Source: Caecitellus pseudoparvulus
Taxonomy: Eukaryota > Bigyra: Bicosoecida
NCBI GenBank assembly: GCA_965644315.1
Contig: CBFFRQ010000057.1
Span: forward strand, 667,018-731,017
Length of the DNA stretch: 64,000 nucleotides
Reading direction: 5' to 3'
A program made the translations under genes and the position numbers. The notes beneath the pieces were generated by a model, which searched no databases, was not told the DNA's origin, and saw only the letters and a program-made list of their open reading frames with translations. This document shows, in pieces, positions 19,455 to 29,506 of this stretch; within the stretch, counting starts at the first letter, position 1, and the number at the start of each line of letters is the position of its first letter.

Positions 19455-22400
19455 TTATCGGTCCTCCAATGCAGCCTGAGCACCGCTTTGGGTCAGCTGG
19501 GGCAGAGGGCTCCCGGCTAGCTCAGCTTCGTACTTCCCGAGGAAGCTCGCATTCGCGTGGCTGCAATGCAGGGCTTCGGCAGTGTAGCTGGCCAGGGCGG
19601 CTTCCCCTTCTGCGGCTGCTTCAGCGAGCATGCGCACCTCCTCGGCCGCCTCAGCCTCTTCTCCCTGCAGTTCGCCTTTCTGCAGTGCCTGTTGCAAGCG
19701 CTGCCGAACTGCACCCCACTGCTGCTGTGCCTGGCTCTTGCCGCTGGAGGGCCCGCCTTGCGGCTCCGGCACCGTGTTCCAATCGCGCACGGCTTCGTAT
19801 TCAGCTTGCCATGAGGTGGGGCTGAGGTCAGGTGCCACTGCACTGGCTGATCGAATGGTAGCGCGGGCAGCCCCCATGCCGTACTGCAGAGCAGTGCCCA
19901 TGTCACGGCCCTGACACAGCGCCGCAACCGTCCCAGCCACCAGCGTATCCCCGGCTCCTGTGCAGTTGACCATGTCACTGGGAGGAGGCAAGAACAGGTG
20001 GAAGTCAAAGCCGGTCTGGATGGATGCCTCGAAGAAAGGCAAGTTGCACATGGCCAGGAAGTGCTCTGCCGAAGTGAGGGGGGGAGAGGACAGCCACAGG
20101 ACCCCCCACTTGCCCAGCGTAATGACAACGTGCTTGCAGCCCTGCACTAAGCCTGCGTTCCGCTGCACACATGCAGGGTGGCACATGGCAGCCAGCAAGC
20201 GCTGGGCACACGTCAATAGCTCACCATCCAGGCGCATGACGGAGCCATCCGCGCTGTCATCGGCGTGCAGTGTGCGGTGAGTTGCATCCCCTTTGACACC
20301 GTGGTGAAAGCTGTGCTGAGTCTGGCCACCTTCTGCAGACACTGTGAAAGCGGTGTACTTCTCTGCATCACCTTCCACTGCATGGGCATCCGCAGGATCC
20401 TTCAGACCCCTCAAGGCTGCTGGCGTGAGTTCATCATCGTCGCTCTCTTCGTGAGGACTGCAGCTACCTTCCGACTCCACGTCAGGACCAGATCCCAATG
20501 CTGATGGCAGGCTGATGTCCACAGACCCATCTGCGTTCAGCTTCGTGTGGGCTCGCACAAACTCCTTCATTTCCGCGGGGCTGACCCCGCGCTCGGCCAG
20601 CTTGTCTGCGACCTCACGACTGTCCCAGTCCACGTCGGCCAACTGCATGCCGTCCAGTGTAAAGCTCGCCCCATCCAGGGACAGGCCCCCAGGCGAGGAC
20701 CCACTTGTCGCCGCGGATTCCGGAGCGTCTTGGTCACGCCCCACGGCACCCTGCCCCTCCAGGTGCTCGTGCAGTGCCTCTGCCATGGCAATGCACTCAT
20801 CGGCATTGGGAGAGATGACCGCCAGCTGAGCCAGTGTCCAGGGCGTGGCAGCCTTGGTAGCTTTTGCCACTGACGTGGGCTCAAACCACACCGGCACACC
20901 AGGCGGCCCCCCTTCCGCCAGGAAGTCGTCCATGGTCACCTCGCCGGCAGGCTCCGCCGGCGAAGCGCTGGCTTGCAAGGCTTCTTCCGCTGCATCCACA
21001 AAAGCCCATGACGCACCCGCGATACACGAAGCTTCGCACAGCATTTCAATGGTGTCTGTGGGCACGTTGCCGTCTACCACCACCATGGGCGCTGCGTTGA
21101 CATAATTCACAATGCTCTGCACCGTGGCAGGGGAAACAGCGTCCATGGCTGCCATGTCGGCCACCGCTGCCACCAAGTCCCCATCTTCATCCAGCACCGC
21201 GTTGTACACTCCCGTCTTGCCGGCCGACTCACCCCCTACGAGAGCACTGGCCACTGCCGTGGTGATGCCAAGGCTCTCTGCGTGTTCCAGTAGCGCGCTC
21301 CCCAGCGCATCTCCGCCTGCCTCAGTCAGCAGCACCGGCTGGCGGTGCAAGCGGGCCAATCCCTCGGCAACGTTGCGCCCGACACCTCCAAAGCTCTGTT
21401 CAACCTGGCCTGGGGTGCTGCTGGCCATCGTCAGGCTGCAGCCAGCCGCGGGCCGAGCTGTGAGGTCAACAACAGCCCCCCCCACAACGACCGGGTGCTT
21501 GCCCCTGTGCGGTACGAGGGACCCCAGCGCAGGCACTCCCCCGGCAGCAACACGCTCAATGGCAGCTTGCATGCGCTGTGTCGCGCCTGACCTTGCAGCT
21601 GCGGTGGAGCTGAAGCTGCGCCTGGGCTGGCCTTGCAGGTTGGCAAAGCGGCGCGCTATCCCGGCGCCAACTCGGGCATTGTTGCGCACCAGGGCAATGT
21701 TGGCCCGCAGCGAAGCACCCTGAGTCAACTCATTCACGCGCTGAAGCAAGAAGGGCGTCATGTCCCTGCCGGCAATGCCCTGTGCTGTGGCCTCGGTCAA
21801 CGCTCGCTGCACGGCGGCCTCGATGTCAGCAGCATTCCCTGGCTCTGGATTTGGCACAGCGATGACGGAGCCGGACTGAACATCAAGCTGCTCTGCAGCG
21901 AGCAGCAGAGCTGCTGCCTCTGCTTCGTCCTTCAGCGTCATGGGCGCCGGCAGCCCTGAGTCCGGTGTGAAGAAGGCAGGGAAGTTGGCTGCCCCCAGCG
22001 CTGCCACTGTCACTCCCTGTGTCTCCAGCACCTCCAGCGTGCGGGGAATGTCCAAGATAGACTTGACACCCGCACACACAACGGCCACGCGCGTTCTTCC
22101 GAGCTCCATGAGGTCCGCGGAGATGTCCATCGTGTCTTCCACACCTCGGTGCACGCCGCCCAGGCCGCCAGTGGCAAACACTCGAATGCCAGCACCGGCC
22201 GCCACCACCATCGTGCCAGCCACTGTCGTAGCACCACACTTCCCTTGCGCAACAACTGGCGCAATGTCCCGCCGGCTGCACTTCTGTACTGCTCGGCCGA
22301 GCTTGCCCAGGCGTTCCAGCTGCGCTGGAGCCAGGCCTGCACACACTTGGCCGTCCATGATGGCCACTGTTGCAGGCACACAGCCACCCTCCCTAACAAT

Positions 22401-22714
22401 GCCCTCAAGTTCCATGGCAGTCTCAACATTTTCGGGGTATGGCATTCCTGTGCGCGGCGTTGTCGCAGGAAGGCGTTGTGTGCAGCTGGTTGGGAGGCGC
22501 CTGCGTTTTGCACGCGTTTCGCACCGTGCGAAATAATGGTGGATTCCAGTGCAACGACGGCCTTCCCATCGTGCAGGGCTTGCGCCACTTCATCCGACTT
22601 TTGAATCATTGCACTGGCTATTGCCATGTTCCTGCGTGCTGCCCCAAACTGGCACGGGCGTGCGTGGGCAGCAGCCCGGTGCAGGGGCAGACGGCGACAT
22701 GCTGCAGAGTGCAT
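19455..22714 (-). CDS. Pseudouridine-5'-phosphate glycosidase / PfkB kinase fusion
   Basis: Two exons, 22714-22525 and 22447-19455, with a 77-nt intron (GTGCGA...CACAG), give 1,060 aa. The splice joins ALESTIISHG to MPYPENVETA, rebuilding the family signature. Residues about 45-340 are a PsuG/IndA domain: RRDIAPVVAQGKCGATTVAG, FATGGLGGVHRG, and AGVKSILD with Lys192 at the position of the Schiff-base lysine of bacterial PsuG. Residues about 380-950 are a PfkB-family sugar kinase with GG(V/N)GRN near its start and NCTGAGD (catalytic Asp897) near its end, interrupted by a roughly 190-residue acidic insertion. Together they would phosphorylate pseudouridine and cleave the phosphate to uracil and ribose 5-phosphate. 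The Arg/Ala-rich N-terminus looks like a mitochondrial presequence. A coiled tail of about 110 residues follows the kinase. Confidence 0.93.
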
Positions 22715-22755
22715 TTCGAATATGGGAAGAAATCCGTCCCAGCACTCTGTGCTGC

Positions 22756-25700
22756 CTACGCAAAACCTCTGAGCAGATTGGCGGGGGCGTGAGATTGTGC
22801 TGCGGCAGCGCTCTTGGCATCCATGCGCAGGTCCCCAGCCGCCTTGGACACCGCCCAGGAAACCCGCAGGGCACAGGCCATGTGCTTGAGAATGGAAGGC
22901 GGCACGCCAGAGGCGTCACACGCCGATTCCACTTCACCTTGTAGGGCACTCATATGTTCAGCCCAAGCCTCGTCTGTCCGCAGGTACTCGTGTGGGGCCT
23001 GGATGGCAGACATGACTGGCTCCAGCGCGTCGCCAAGCAAGCGCTCGGCCATGTCCGCCAACTCCGTGAAGGGCATGTGCACGTGCAGCAGGTGCAGCAC
23101 GGAGCAGAGGAGCCCCCCTGCTCGAGCACGCAATGCCCACTCCAAGGTGACCGTGAACAAGTGCCTGAACCCGCCAGCCGCTCCAGCATTGCCGCTTGAC
23201 ATGGCTGCTGCGGCCGCCGCCAGCATGCCAGCGCAGTCAGCCGCATGCTTCGACACGGCTGTGGGCAGGGACACCTGCACTGGTGCATCGGGAGTGGGGT
23301 CTGGCTCTCCCAAGAGGGATGCCAAAGCAGCGTCCAGCAAGGCTGTCTCCCTGCCCCACACTTCCTGCTCGGCAGAGAACGAGGCCGATGTCCCCCGGGA
23401 CCTGCCTCTGGATCGTGCTGACCTGGAATCTGAGGACTCCTCAGAGGCCGCACCACCCCCACCTCTGGCACGCGTAGCCTCCCGTGCATCTTGCATCATT
23501 TGCGCAAACTTGCCCTGGCCAGGTGGGGCGCTTGCGGCAGTTGCCGCTGCGCGGGACTCGGATGGCGCCTCCGGTATTCCCTCCCCAGCAGCTGCCGTCT
23601 CGGGGACTGCTTCGGAGGCACCCTCCACAGGCGCCCGCGGAGGGTGCCCCGGAGCCGTCCAACGACAAGACAGTGCTAGAATGCGCCCTGGCATGGTGGT
23701 AATGTTGGAGGTGGCGCCAAGTGACGCGCCCCGCAGCGCCTGGCGCAACATGCCCAGCGCTGCTGTGAACTGCCCAGCCTCGCACAGCACCAGCACGCTT
23801 TGGCGGAGAAACCCCGCGGCAAACAAGACCCTGCCCCGCGCCAGAGTTTGCCACAGCTGTGTGTCACTCAAGTGGTCGCTGTCAGAAGTGCTGTGGGCTG
23901 TGTGCTGGGGTGGGGCGGGGTGCACAGCGGAAGCCGGCATTCCAGCAAGGATGCTGTGTGGCAGCGGCGGTGGGCGATCAGGGACAAAGTCCAGAACGCT
24001 TCCCACCAGAGATGCATGCTGGCATGTGCCTGGTGCCCCTGCTAGCCACTGGAGCGTGTCGACCGGCGCCGGCGGCGCTGGCAGCGGCGGCAGGGCAGTA
24101 GCACCCGTCTTGACATCGCAGTGCGCTGCCGCGGCGAGTAGCGTCGATAGCAGCCACAAGATGCGCTTGGGATGGCGATGGAAGTACAGCTGCACCAGGG
24201 CTGGGAGCACGCTGTTGACTATGTCAGAGCTTGGTTTGAACAGGTCGGGGTGCAGAATGTCAAGCATGTCTGCAGCCTGCCCTTCGTGGCTGCGGCACGC
24301 TGAGATGCCCAGCTGCTCTTCCAGCGTACGGATCATGTCTTCCTGCAGTGAGGCACGTAGGGCGCCCTCGTCAAGCTCCGGGCTAATGCTTTGGCCAAGC
24401 AAGAGTTGAGCAAGGGTCCCAGGGCGGGCGGGAGTGAGAGCTTCGCTGATAGCCTCAGCAGTGGGCAGGCCCACACTGTGCGGCACTGCGAGCTCTGTTG
24501 TGGCAGCCTCAGGGGTGTCCATGTCGATAGCACTCGTGCTGCTGCGGCGATGGGGAGGCAGTGGGAAGGCCGGCACAGTGGGCAGGCTCCCAGAAGATGC
24601 CCGCACCCCGTCACCCGGCAGGAAAAGCGCCACGGCGGTGGCTTCCGCTCGCAAGCTGCGCACGACCTGCATGGCGTGCGGCAGCTGTGCTGCAGACTGC
24701 AAGTCCACCAAGGCTGCGACGTGGCGCTGCAGTGCTGCATGTGTTGCTGGGGCGGCGGCTTCCAGCTTCGCCGCCACGGCTCGCAGTCGATGGCATGCCT
24801 CGCCCAGGAGAGCATGCTCCTGATCTGCGATGGCTGCAAGGTAGGCGGGGGCAGCATCTGGGTCATCTGCAGACAGGACTGTACCGGCCCCGAATGGAGC
24901 CACCGCGAACACCCCCTTCGCGTTCTTCCCTCGAGGCTTCGCCGCTGCGTCCTGGAAGTCGGCTGCGAAGACGTCTTGCAACGACCGCAGGGTATCGCTC
25001 ACGACGCTGCCTCGTCTAGCCTCCTGGGGGGAAGCGGCTGCCGCCCGTGGCTGTGGAGGTGGGCTTGATTCATGGACTTGCAAGGCAGTCTGCAAGGCCT
25101 GCGTGATGCCTGCCCACTCAGGACAAGGTGGTACGCCCGCCACCTGCGCCAGGAGGACGGGGTGGGCCACATCACACAAAAGGAAGGCGTGCACGGCTGC
25201 TACACAGACGTCCTCGCAGCCACGTCTAGCCACCTCGCTGTCCAAGAGGGGCAGCAGTGCCCACGCTTGGGCAGAGTGTACCCTGTGCAGGCTGGAGTGC
25301 GCAACAGCGCCCAGTGACGGCAGCATACCCACTGTGCCTCCTAGGCGTGGCGCCCATGCAGCCGAGAAAGCTTGCCAGTGTGGGGAGCGAGGCGATCCCA
25401 GGACAAGGGGGGCAGGGGCACCGCCCTGGGGGCTGGCAGCGGGCACCATGGAAGGCAGTGGGAAGGAGGTCTGGCCGGTGAGCCCTTCTAACAGCATGCA
25501 GGCGGAAGCGGCATGTGCCAGGCACATGCGCGCCAACCAACGGACCCCACTTGGAGAAAAGCTGCCAGAACTAGCTCTGAGCTGTCGAATGCTGGCCAGG
25601 GCGGCGAGGTGCCCCCGCAGCGCCTGCTGTACGCCTCCCTCCCACTGGCGCTTGGCGCTCACCGCCACGGAGGCCACGTACAGCAGCATATTCGGCGCGT

Positions 25701-27144
25701 CAATGATCTGAAAGCCTGCCACACCACACACGCCAAAGCCTGACCCTGCGTCCTTCCCGATGCCTACCTCAGATTTGCACTCGCCCACTGTCATGTCAGC
25801 CATTCCTCGAAGGGAATACCCCGTGTACGCCGGCAGAATGTCGTGTGGCGCGCCGTCAAGCAGCGCGAAATCCACGTCGCTGGCCTCGGGCAGGGGTGCT
25901 TCTCGGGTCCAGGGCCCAGTCGGACTCCACGAGAATGCGTCTCCCTTGCCTTGTAAGCTCCATACGAGGGACTCGGCAGGCACCGGCGTCGCCGCCGTGG
26001 ACAGGCAGGCAGCGGTGGCGATGTCGAGGAAGACGATGCCTGCTGAGCAATGCACAGCAGCCGTGCTTTCGGTTGCATGCATGCTGTGCACTTCTCCCCA
26101 CTGCGGCTGCCAGCCCTGCACAGGCTTGCGGCCACTCCATGCAAGCGGACACAGGCTGCCTTCGCTGGGCTGCGGAGTAGGGTGACCAGTAGGCGACAAG
26201 GCGCGTTGCATGCCGTGCACAATAAAAGGGGCATCGGCATGTGCATCTTGGATCAACACAAGCAGCTCGCTGGAGTCGCCAGAGCTGCAAGCTGCCAGCA
26301 TGCTCGTGCAGGCGCTGGGCAGGGCACACGACGGCAGGGCAGCTGCCTGGCCTGCCACAGAGCTGCCCACCGTCCAAGCTGCTGGAGTACAACACGGCGG
26401 AGTGGAGATGCAGACACCACTTGCTAAGGCATGTAGTTGGAGGCGGCCTGACTCGGCAACAACAGAGCAGACCAAATCAGCCGTGGAGCCGATGGACACC
26501 CGCGGCTGCGGCGCCGTGAGCTGACCACCCGACGGGGGCTCATGCTGCACATCAAGGGGGGCGCAATATGCCAGCAACTCCCGCTCGCCTGCATGGTTGG
26601 AGGTCGTTGCGATGGCCAATAGCCCTGAGCCAGGGTGGTGCAGGAAGCCAGTGATTTCCATGGGCAGGTCCGGGGGAAGCAGCGGGCCCAAGTCTACTTC
26701 ACACAGCAGCTGCCACTGGGGCGAAAAGGGCGTCTGCAAGGATGACCAAACCAGAAGGCAGTTGTTTTGCAGCAGCACGAGGCACAGGGTGCCGTGCAGG
26801 CCCTGCACGAGCTGGAGCTGCAGGGCTGGGCATGGGAGCACAGCCAAGACCATGGGGTCAGCGCCCCCGCCCACATCTTGCAAAGGCACTTGGCCACATG
26901 CGCGCTGCAGTCGCTGTACAATGGGGTGGAAACACTCTGCTGGTTGCGGCACGGCATCCAGGACAGCCAGCATGTGCTTGTCCGGGGCCAGCTCCCACAC
27001 CACTCCCACGTGCCCTGCTGCGTGCACTTGGATGTGCCTCACAGAGGGGCGCTGAGTCAAGCCTACGTTCCCAAGTAGGTCAAACAACTCCCATCCTCGC
27101 AGCTCGCTCCACTGTCGAGGGAGATGGGGCTGCAGGGCAAACAT
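22756..27144 (-). CDS. Very large protein, probable beta-propeller plus helical solenoid, unidentified
   Basis: An open frame of 1,462 aa from the ATG at 27144 (MFALQPHLPRQW); the frame extends slightly upstream, but only to a GTG. The first 500 residues alternate short hydrophobic strands (LAVLPCPALQLQLVQGLHGT, LLAIATTSNHAGERELLAYC) in the style of a WD-like propeller. The rest is helical with Ala/Leu pairs (VLPALVQLYFHRHPKRILWL; GRVLFAAGFLRQSVLVLCEA), broken by disordered Ser/Arg inserts. That order is shared by scaffold nucleoporins such as Nup160/Nup120 and by some vesicle-coat proteins, but I see no motif that decides. The stop is 42 nt from the start of the downstream PsuG/PfkB gene, in the same orientation. 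Confidence 0.75.
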   Translation of the reverse strand: MFALQPHLPRQWSELRGWELFDLLGNVGLTQRPSVRHIQVHAAGHVGVVWELAPDKHMLAVLDAVPQPAECFHPIVQRLQRACGQVPLQDVGGGADPMVLAVLPCPALQLQLVQGLHGTLCLVLLQNNCLLVWSSLQTPFSPQWQLLCEVDLGPLLPPDLPMEITGFLHHPGSGLLAIATTSNHAGERELLAYCAPLDVQHEPPSGGQLTAPQPRVSIGSTADLVCSVVAESGRLQLHALASGVCISTPPCCTPAAWTVGSSVAGQAAALPSCALPSACTSMLAACSSGDSSELLVLIQDAHADAPFIVHGMQRALSPTGHPTPQPSEGSLCPLAWSGRKPVQGWQPQWGEVHSMHATESTAAVHCSAGIVFLDIATAACLSTAATPVPAESLVWSLQGKGDAFSWSPTGPWTREAPLPEASDVDFALLDGAPHDILPAYTGYSLRGMADMTVGECKSEVGIGKDAGSGFGVCGVAGFQIIDAPNMLLYVASVAVSAKRQWEGGVQQALRGHLAALASIRQLRASSGSFSPSGVRWLARMCLAHAASACMLLEGLTGQTSFPLPSMVPAASPQGGAPAPLVLGSPRSPHWQAFSAAWAPRLGGTVGMLPSLGAVAHSSLHRVHSAQAWALLPLLDSEVARRGCEDVCVAAVHAFLLCDVAHPVLLAQVAGVPPCPEWAGITQALQTALQVHESSPPPQPRAAAASPQEARRGSVVSDTLRSLQDVFAADFQDAAAKPRGKNAKGVFAVAPFGAGTVLSADDPDAAPAYLAAIADQEHALLGEACHRLRAVAAKLEAAAPATHAALQRHVAALVDLQSAAQLPHAMQVVRSLRAEATAVALFLPGDGVRASSGSLPTVPAFPLPPHRRSSTSAIDMDTPEAATTELAVPHSVGLPTAEAISEALTPARPGTLAQLLLGQSISPELDEGALRASLQEDMIRTLEEQLGISACRSHEGQAADMLDILHPDLFKPSSDIVNSVLPALVQLYFHRHPKRILWLLSTLLAAAAHCDVKTGATALPPLPAPPAPVDTLQWLAGAPGTCQHASLVGSVLDFVPDRPPPLPHSILAGMPASAVHPAPPQHTAHSTSDSDHLSDTQLWQTLARGRVLFAAGFLRQSVLVLCEAGQFTAALGMLRQALRGASLGATSNITTMPGRILALSCRWTAPGHPPRAPVEGASEAVPETAAAGEGIPEAPSESRAAATAASAPPGQGKFAQMMQDAREATRARGGGGAASEESSDSRSARSRGRSRGTSASFSAEQEVWGRETALLDAALASLLGEPDPTPDAPVQVSLPTAVSKHAADCAGMLAAAAAAMSSGNAGAAGGFRHLFTVTLEWALRARAGGLLCSVLHLLHVHMPFTELADMAERLLGDALEPVMSAIQAPHEYLRTDEAWAEHMSALQGEVESACDASGVPPSILKHMACALRVSWAVSKAAGDLRMDAKSAAAAQSHAPANLLRGFA

Positions 27145-27525
27145 GCCTCGCTGCGTCTGCTGCACTGCACATGCAGCCCTGCGCCGAAGCCAGCAAGCGC
27201 CCTGAAGCTTCTACTAGTGGCACCCGACAGCAGTAACACAATCCTCCCAGCTGCGTACGGTGCCGTGGTGGCTTGAAGATTTTGATTTAACGTTTGGGCC
27301 GCAAAGGTTGCTCCTGCCGCTCTGGCACGGAAGCCCTGTCAAGCAAAATCCACAAACCCCGGCACCCGATCTGACGCGGTTTCCTGCACCGCACAACCTA
27401 CAGCTGCTATCTTGACTTCGGGCCTGCGGCAAGCCGCCCGCGGACCTGGACTTCTTTGGGCAGACACCAGGAGTGCGCGACTGAGACACTGCTGAAACGC
27501 CGAGCACCTCAGCTCAGTGCCAGCC
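27145..27525. other. Divergent intergenic region (381 nt)
   Basis: Lies between the 1,462-residue protein (minus) and the LMBR1-family gene (plus). It contains an unusually A/T-rich stretch near 27277 (GATTTTGATTTAACGTTTGG), which may mark a core promoter; that is inference. I see no RNA gene or repeat. Confidence 0.4.
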
Positions 27526-29344
27526 ATGGTGGACGTCTGGCTCATCATCTTGGCCGTCATCTGCCCCTTCGTCTTGACCTTCCTGAATGTCGTCATTCTG
27601 GCGCGGTACATCGACCCCGCCCATGCGAAGGGGCACTACCTGTCCAAGGCAGTCATTGTGAGGCGTGGCGCACTGCCCGGAATGGCCCGCTCACGTTCAC
27701 TGTCTGGCACTGCCGACGTGCTGCCCCCCTGCAGCTCTTCACGCTCCTGCTGGCTGAGGTGGGCGTCTTGGCTCTCCCATTTGACGTGGTGAGTACTTCG
27801 TGCTCCGCCGTAGTCCTTGTCGCAAGCTGGGCCACGCCCGCGTTTCACTGGCGTGCCACCCGCAGGCCAACCGCAACGGCCTCGTCGGCTGCGGCAGCTT
27901 CAACGACGCGTGCGGGAACTTGGACCTGGTGCTAGTGTGGCAGATTCTCTTCATTTCCATCGCCATCATGGCTATCATCGTCATTCCCTTCACGGTCTTC
28001 TTCTACGAAGCAGATGACGAGGGCGTGGGCGCGAGGAAGCGAGCCCCCGATGACCTCCTGAAGCGCTGCACTGACACGACAAACTGCTCCCGCAGTCTCG
28101 GCTCGGCTTTCTTGTACACGACCATCACTGTCATTATCACGGCTTTGGTGGTGGCGATACCCTTTGCCTTCCTCAACACGACAGAGATCCCGTACAAGGT
28201 CACCACGATCTCCACGTCCAACGCCAACTTCTTCTACTCTGCCCAGACAACCCCTGCGCAGAAAGGCTGCGGCAAGAGCGCAGGCTGCACTTTCTCGGAC
28301 GCAACCCTGCAGCTGACGGTGTCCTTTGTCGTGTGGCTGGCTGCCATGCTCATGCTGGGCGGCTGGGTGGTGTTCATCTTCTACGCTGGGGTTGGCTTGG
28401 TAGCCCTGCCGCTGGACGGTATCAACGCTTTCCGCGACCGACCCAAGGTACTCACCGTGGCTGAGGCCCGCAACATCAAGCAGAACCTCCTGGACAAAAC
28501 CAAGAAGCTGCTGGCTGCTGCCACTGAGCTAGGGGAGCAAATCACCAGTGCCTCCACCTCTCGCCTCTCTTGGAGCGAGAAGCGCAAGTTCAAACGCGAA
28601 GAAAAGGAAGCTGTGCGGCGCCTGCGCGTGTTGACTGATAGCCTGGATGACGAAGTGCTGGAGTACCAGACCTGCGAGCCCCGCGCCTACCGTGAGCACT
28701 ACAACCCCATCGTGCCATACTTGAAGCTGGTGGGCAGCATCGTCGGCATTGTCGTGTCTGTGTGCTGGGTGGCCCAAATCATCCTTGTGGTGTTGATTCA
28801 GCCCCCCGTCGACCCCCTGCTGAACAACATGTTCGCTGCGCTGGACGGCGTGGCTGACTTCATTGGCACTGCGCTGTTTGCCCTGTTCACCTTCTACCTC
28901 CTCCTGGCGGTGATCCGGGGCAACCTGAAGTTCGGCACGCGCTTCTTCATCATCAAGTTGCACCCCATGAAGCCAGGGCGCACTCTCATCAACTCGTTCC
29001 TCTTCAACCTGCTCTTCGTCCTTCTCTGTGTGCTGCCAGTGGTGCAGCTGTCCGAGGATGCCTTCACTGGCTACACACGGCTGACAGATGCAGGGGTCAT
29101 CTTTGGAACTCAGGTGCAGTACATGCAGTTCTTCCGCTACATCTTCGAGACCAAGGCTCACATCTACGCTCTGCTGGGCGTCATGTTCCTCTCCTTCCTG
29201 TACTTCCTCATGTATCCCAGCGACAGGGAGTACCACAGTCAAGTGATGAAGAGCATCCAGACGCAGGTGGCTCAGAGGCGCACTGATGCCCGCAGGGACA
29301 TTGACTGGGCTGGTGGTGCTGGCATCGAATTGAAGGAGCGGTGA
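27526..29344 (+). CDS. LMBR1-family multi-pass membrane protein
   Basis: Three exons, 27526-27657, 27735-27788 and 27866-29344, with two 77-nt introns (GTGAGG...GCAG and GTGAGT...GCAG), give 554 aa. The spliced protein starts MVDVWLIILAVICPFVLTF and continues through LFTLLLAEVGVLALPFDV, as in LMBR1/LMBD proteins. About nine hydrophobic segments follow, with a charged cytosolic loop in the middle containing ARNIKQNLLDKTKKL and SWSEKRKFKREEKEAVRRLR, and a second group of helices up to YALLGVMFLSFLYFLMYPSD. Family members include LMBD1 (lysosomal cobalamin export) and lipocalin-receptor-like proteins, so transport or receptor roles are possible. I cannot say which. The family call rests on overall topology and the loop sequence. 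Confidence 0.85.
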
Positions 29345-29506
29345 GCGCCAATGCATGCATCCGGTCAAATGAACGCACCCGTGGCGCGGCTCGCGACACA
29401 CCGATGACACCCGTTCACAAGTGTTGGCTTTGGAGCTTGCTTGGATTGCGAGGCGGCGTCCCGCATTGACTCCCCAAGGCGTCACGCTGCGCCAGCACCA
29501 CTCACC

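Noticed and set aside
27144-27165. Start of the 1,462-residue protein at 27165
   Set aside because: The codon is GTG; the first ATG is at 27144, although an upstream exon cannot be excluded.
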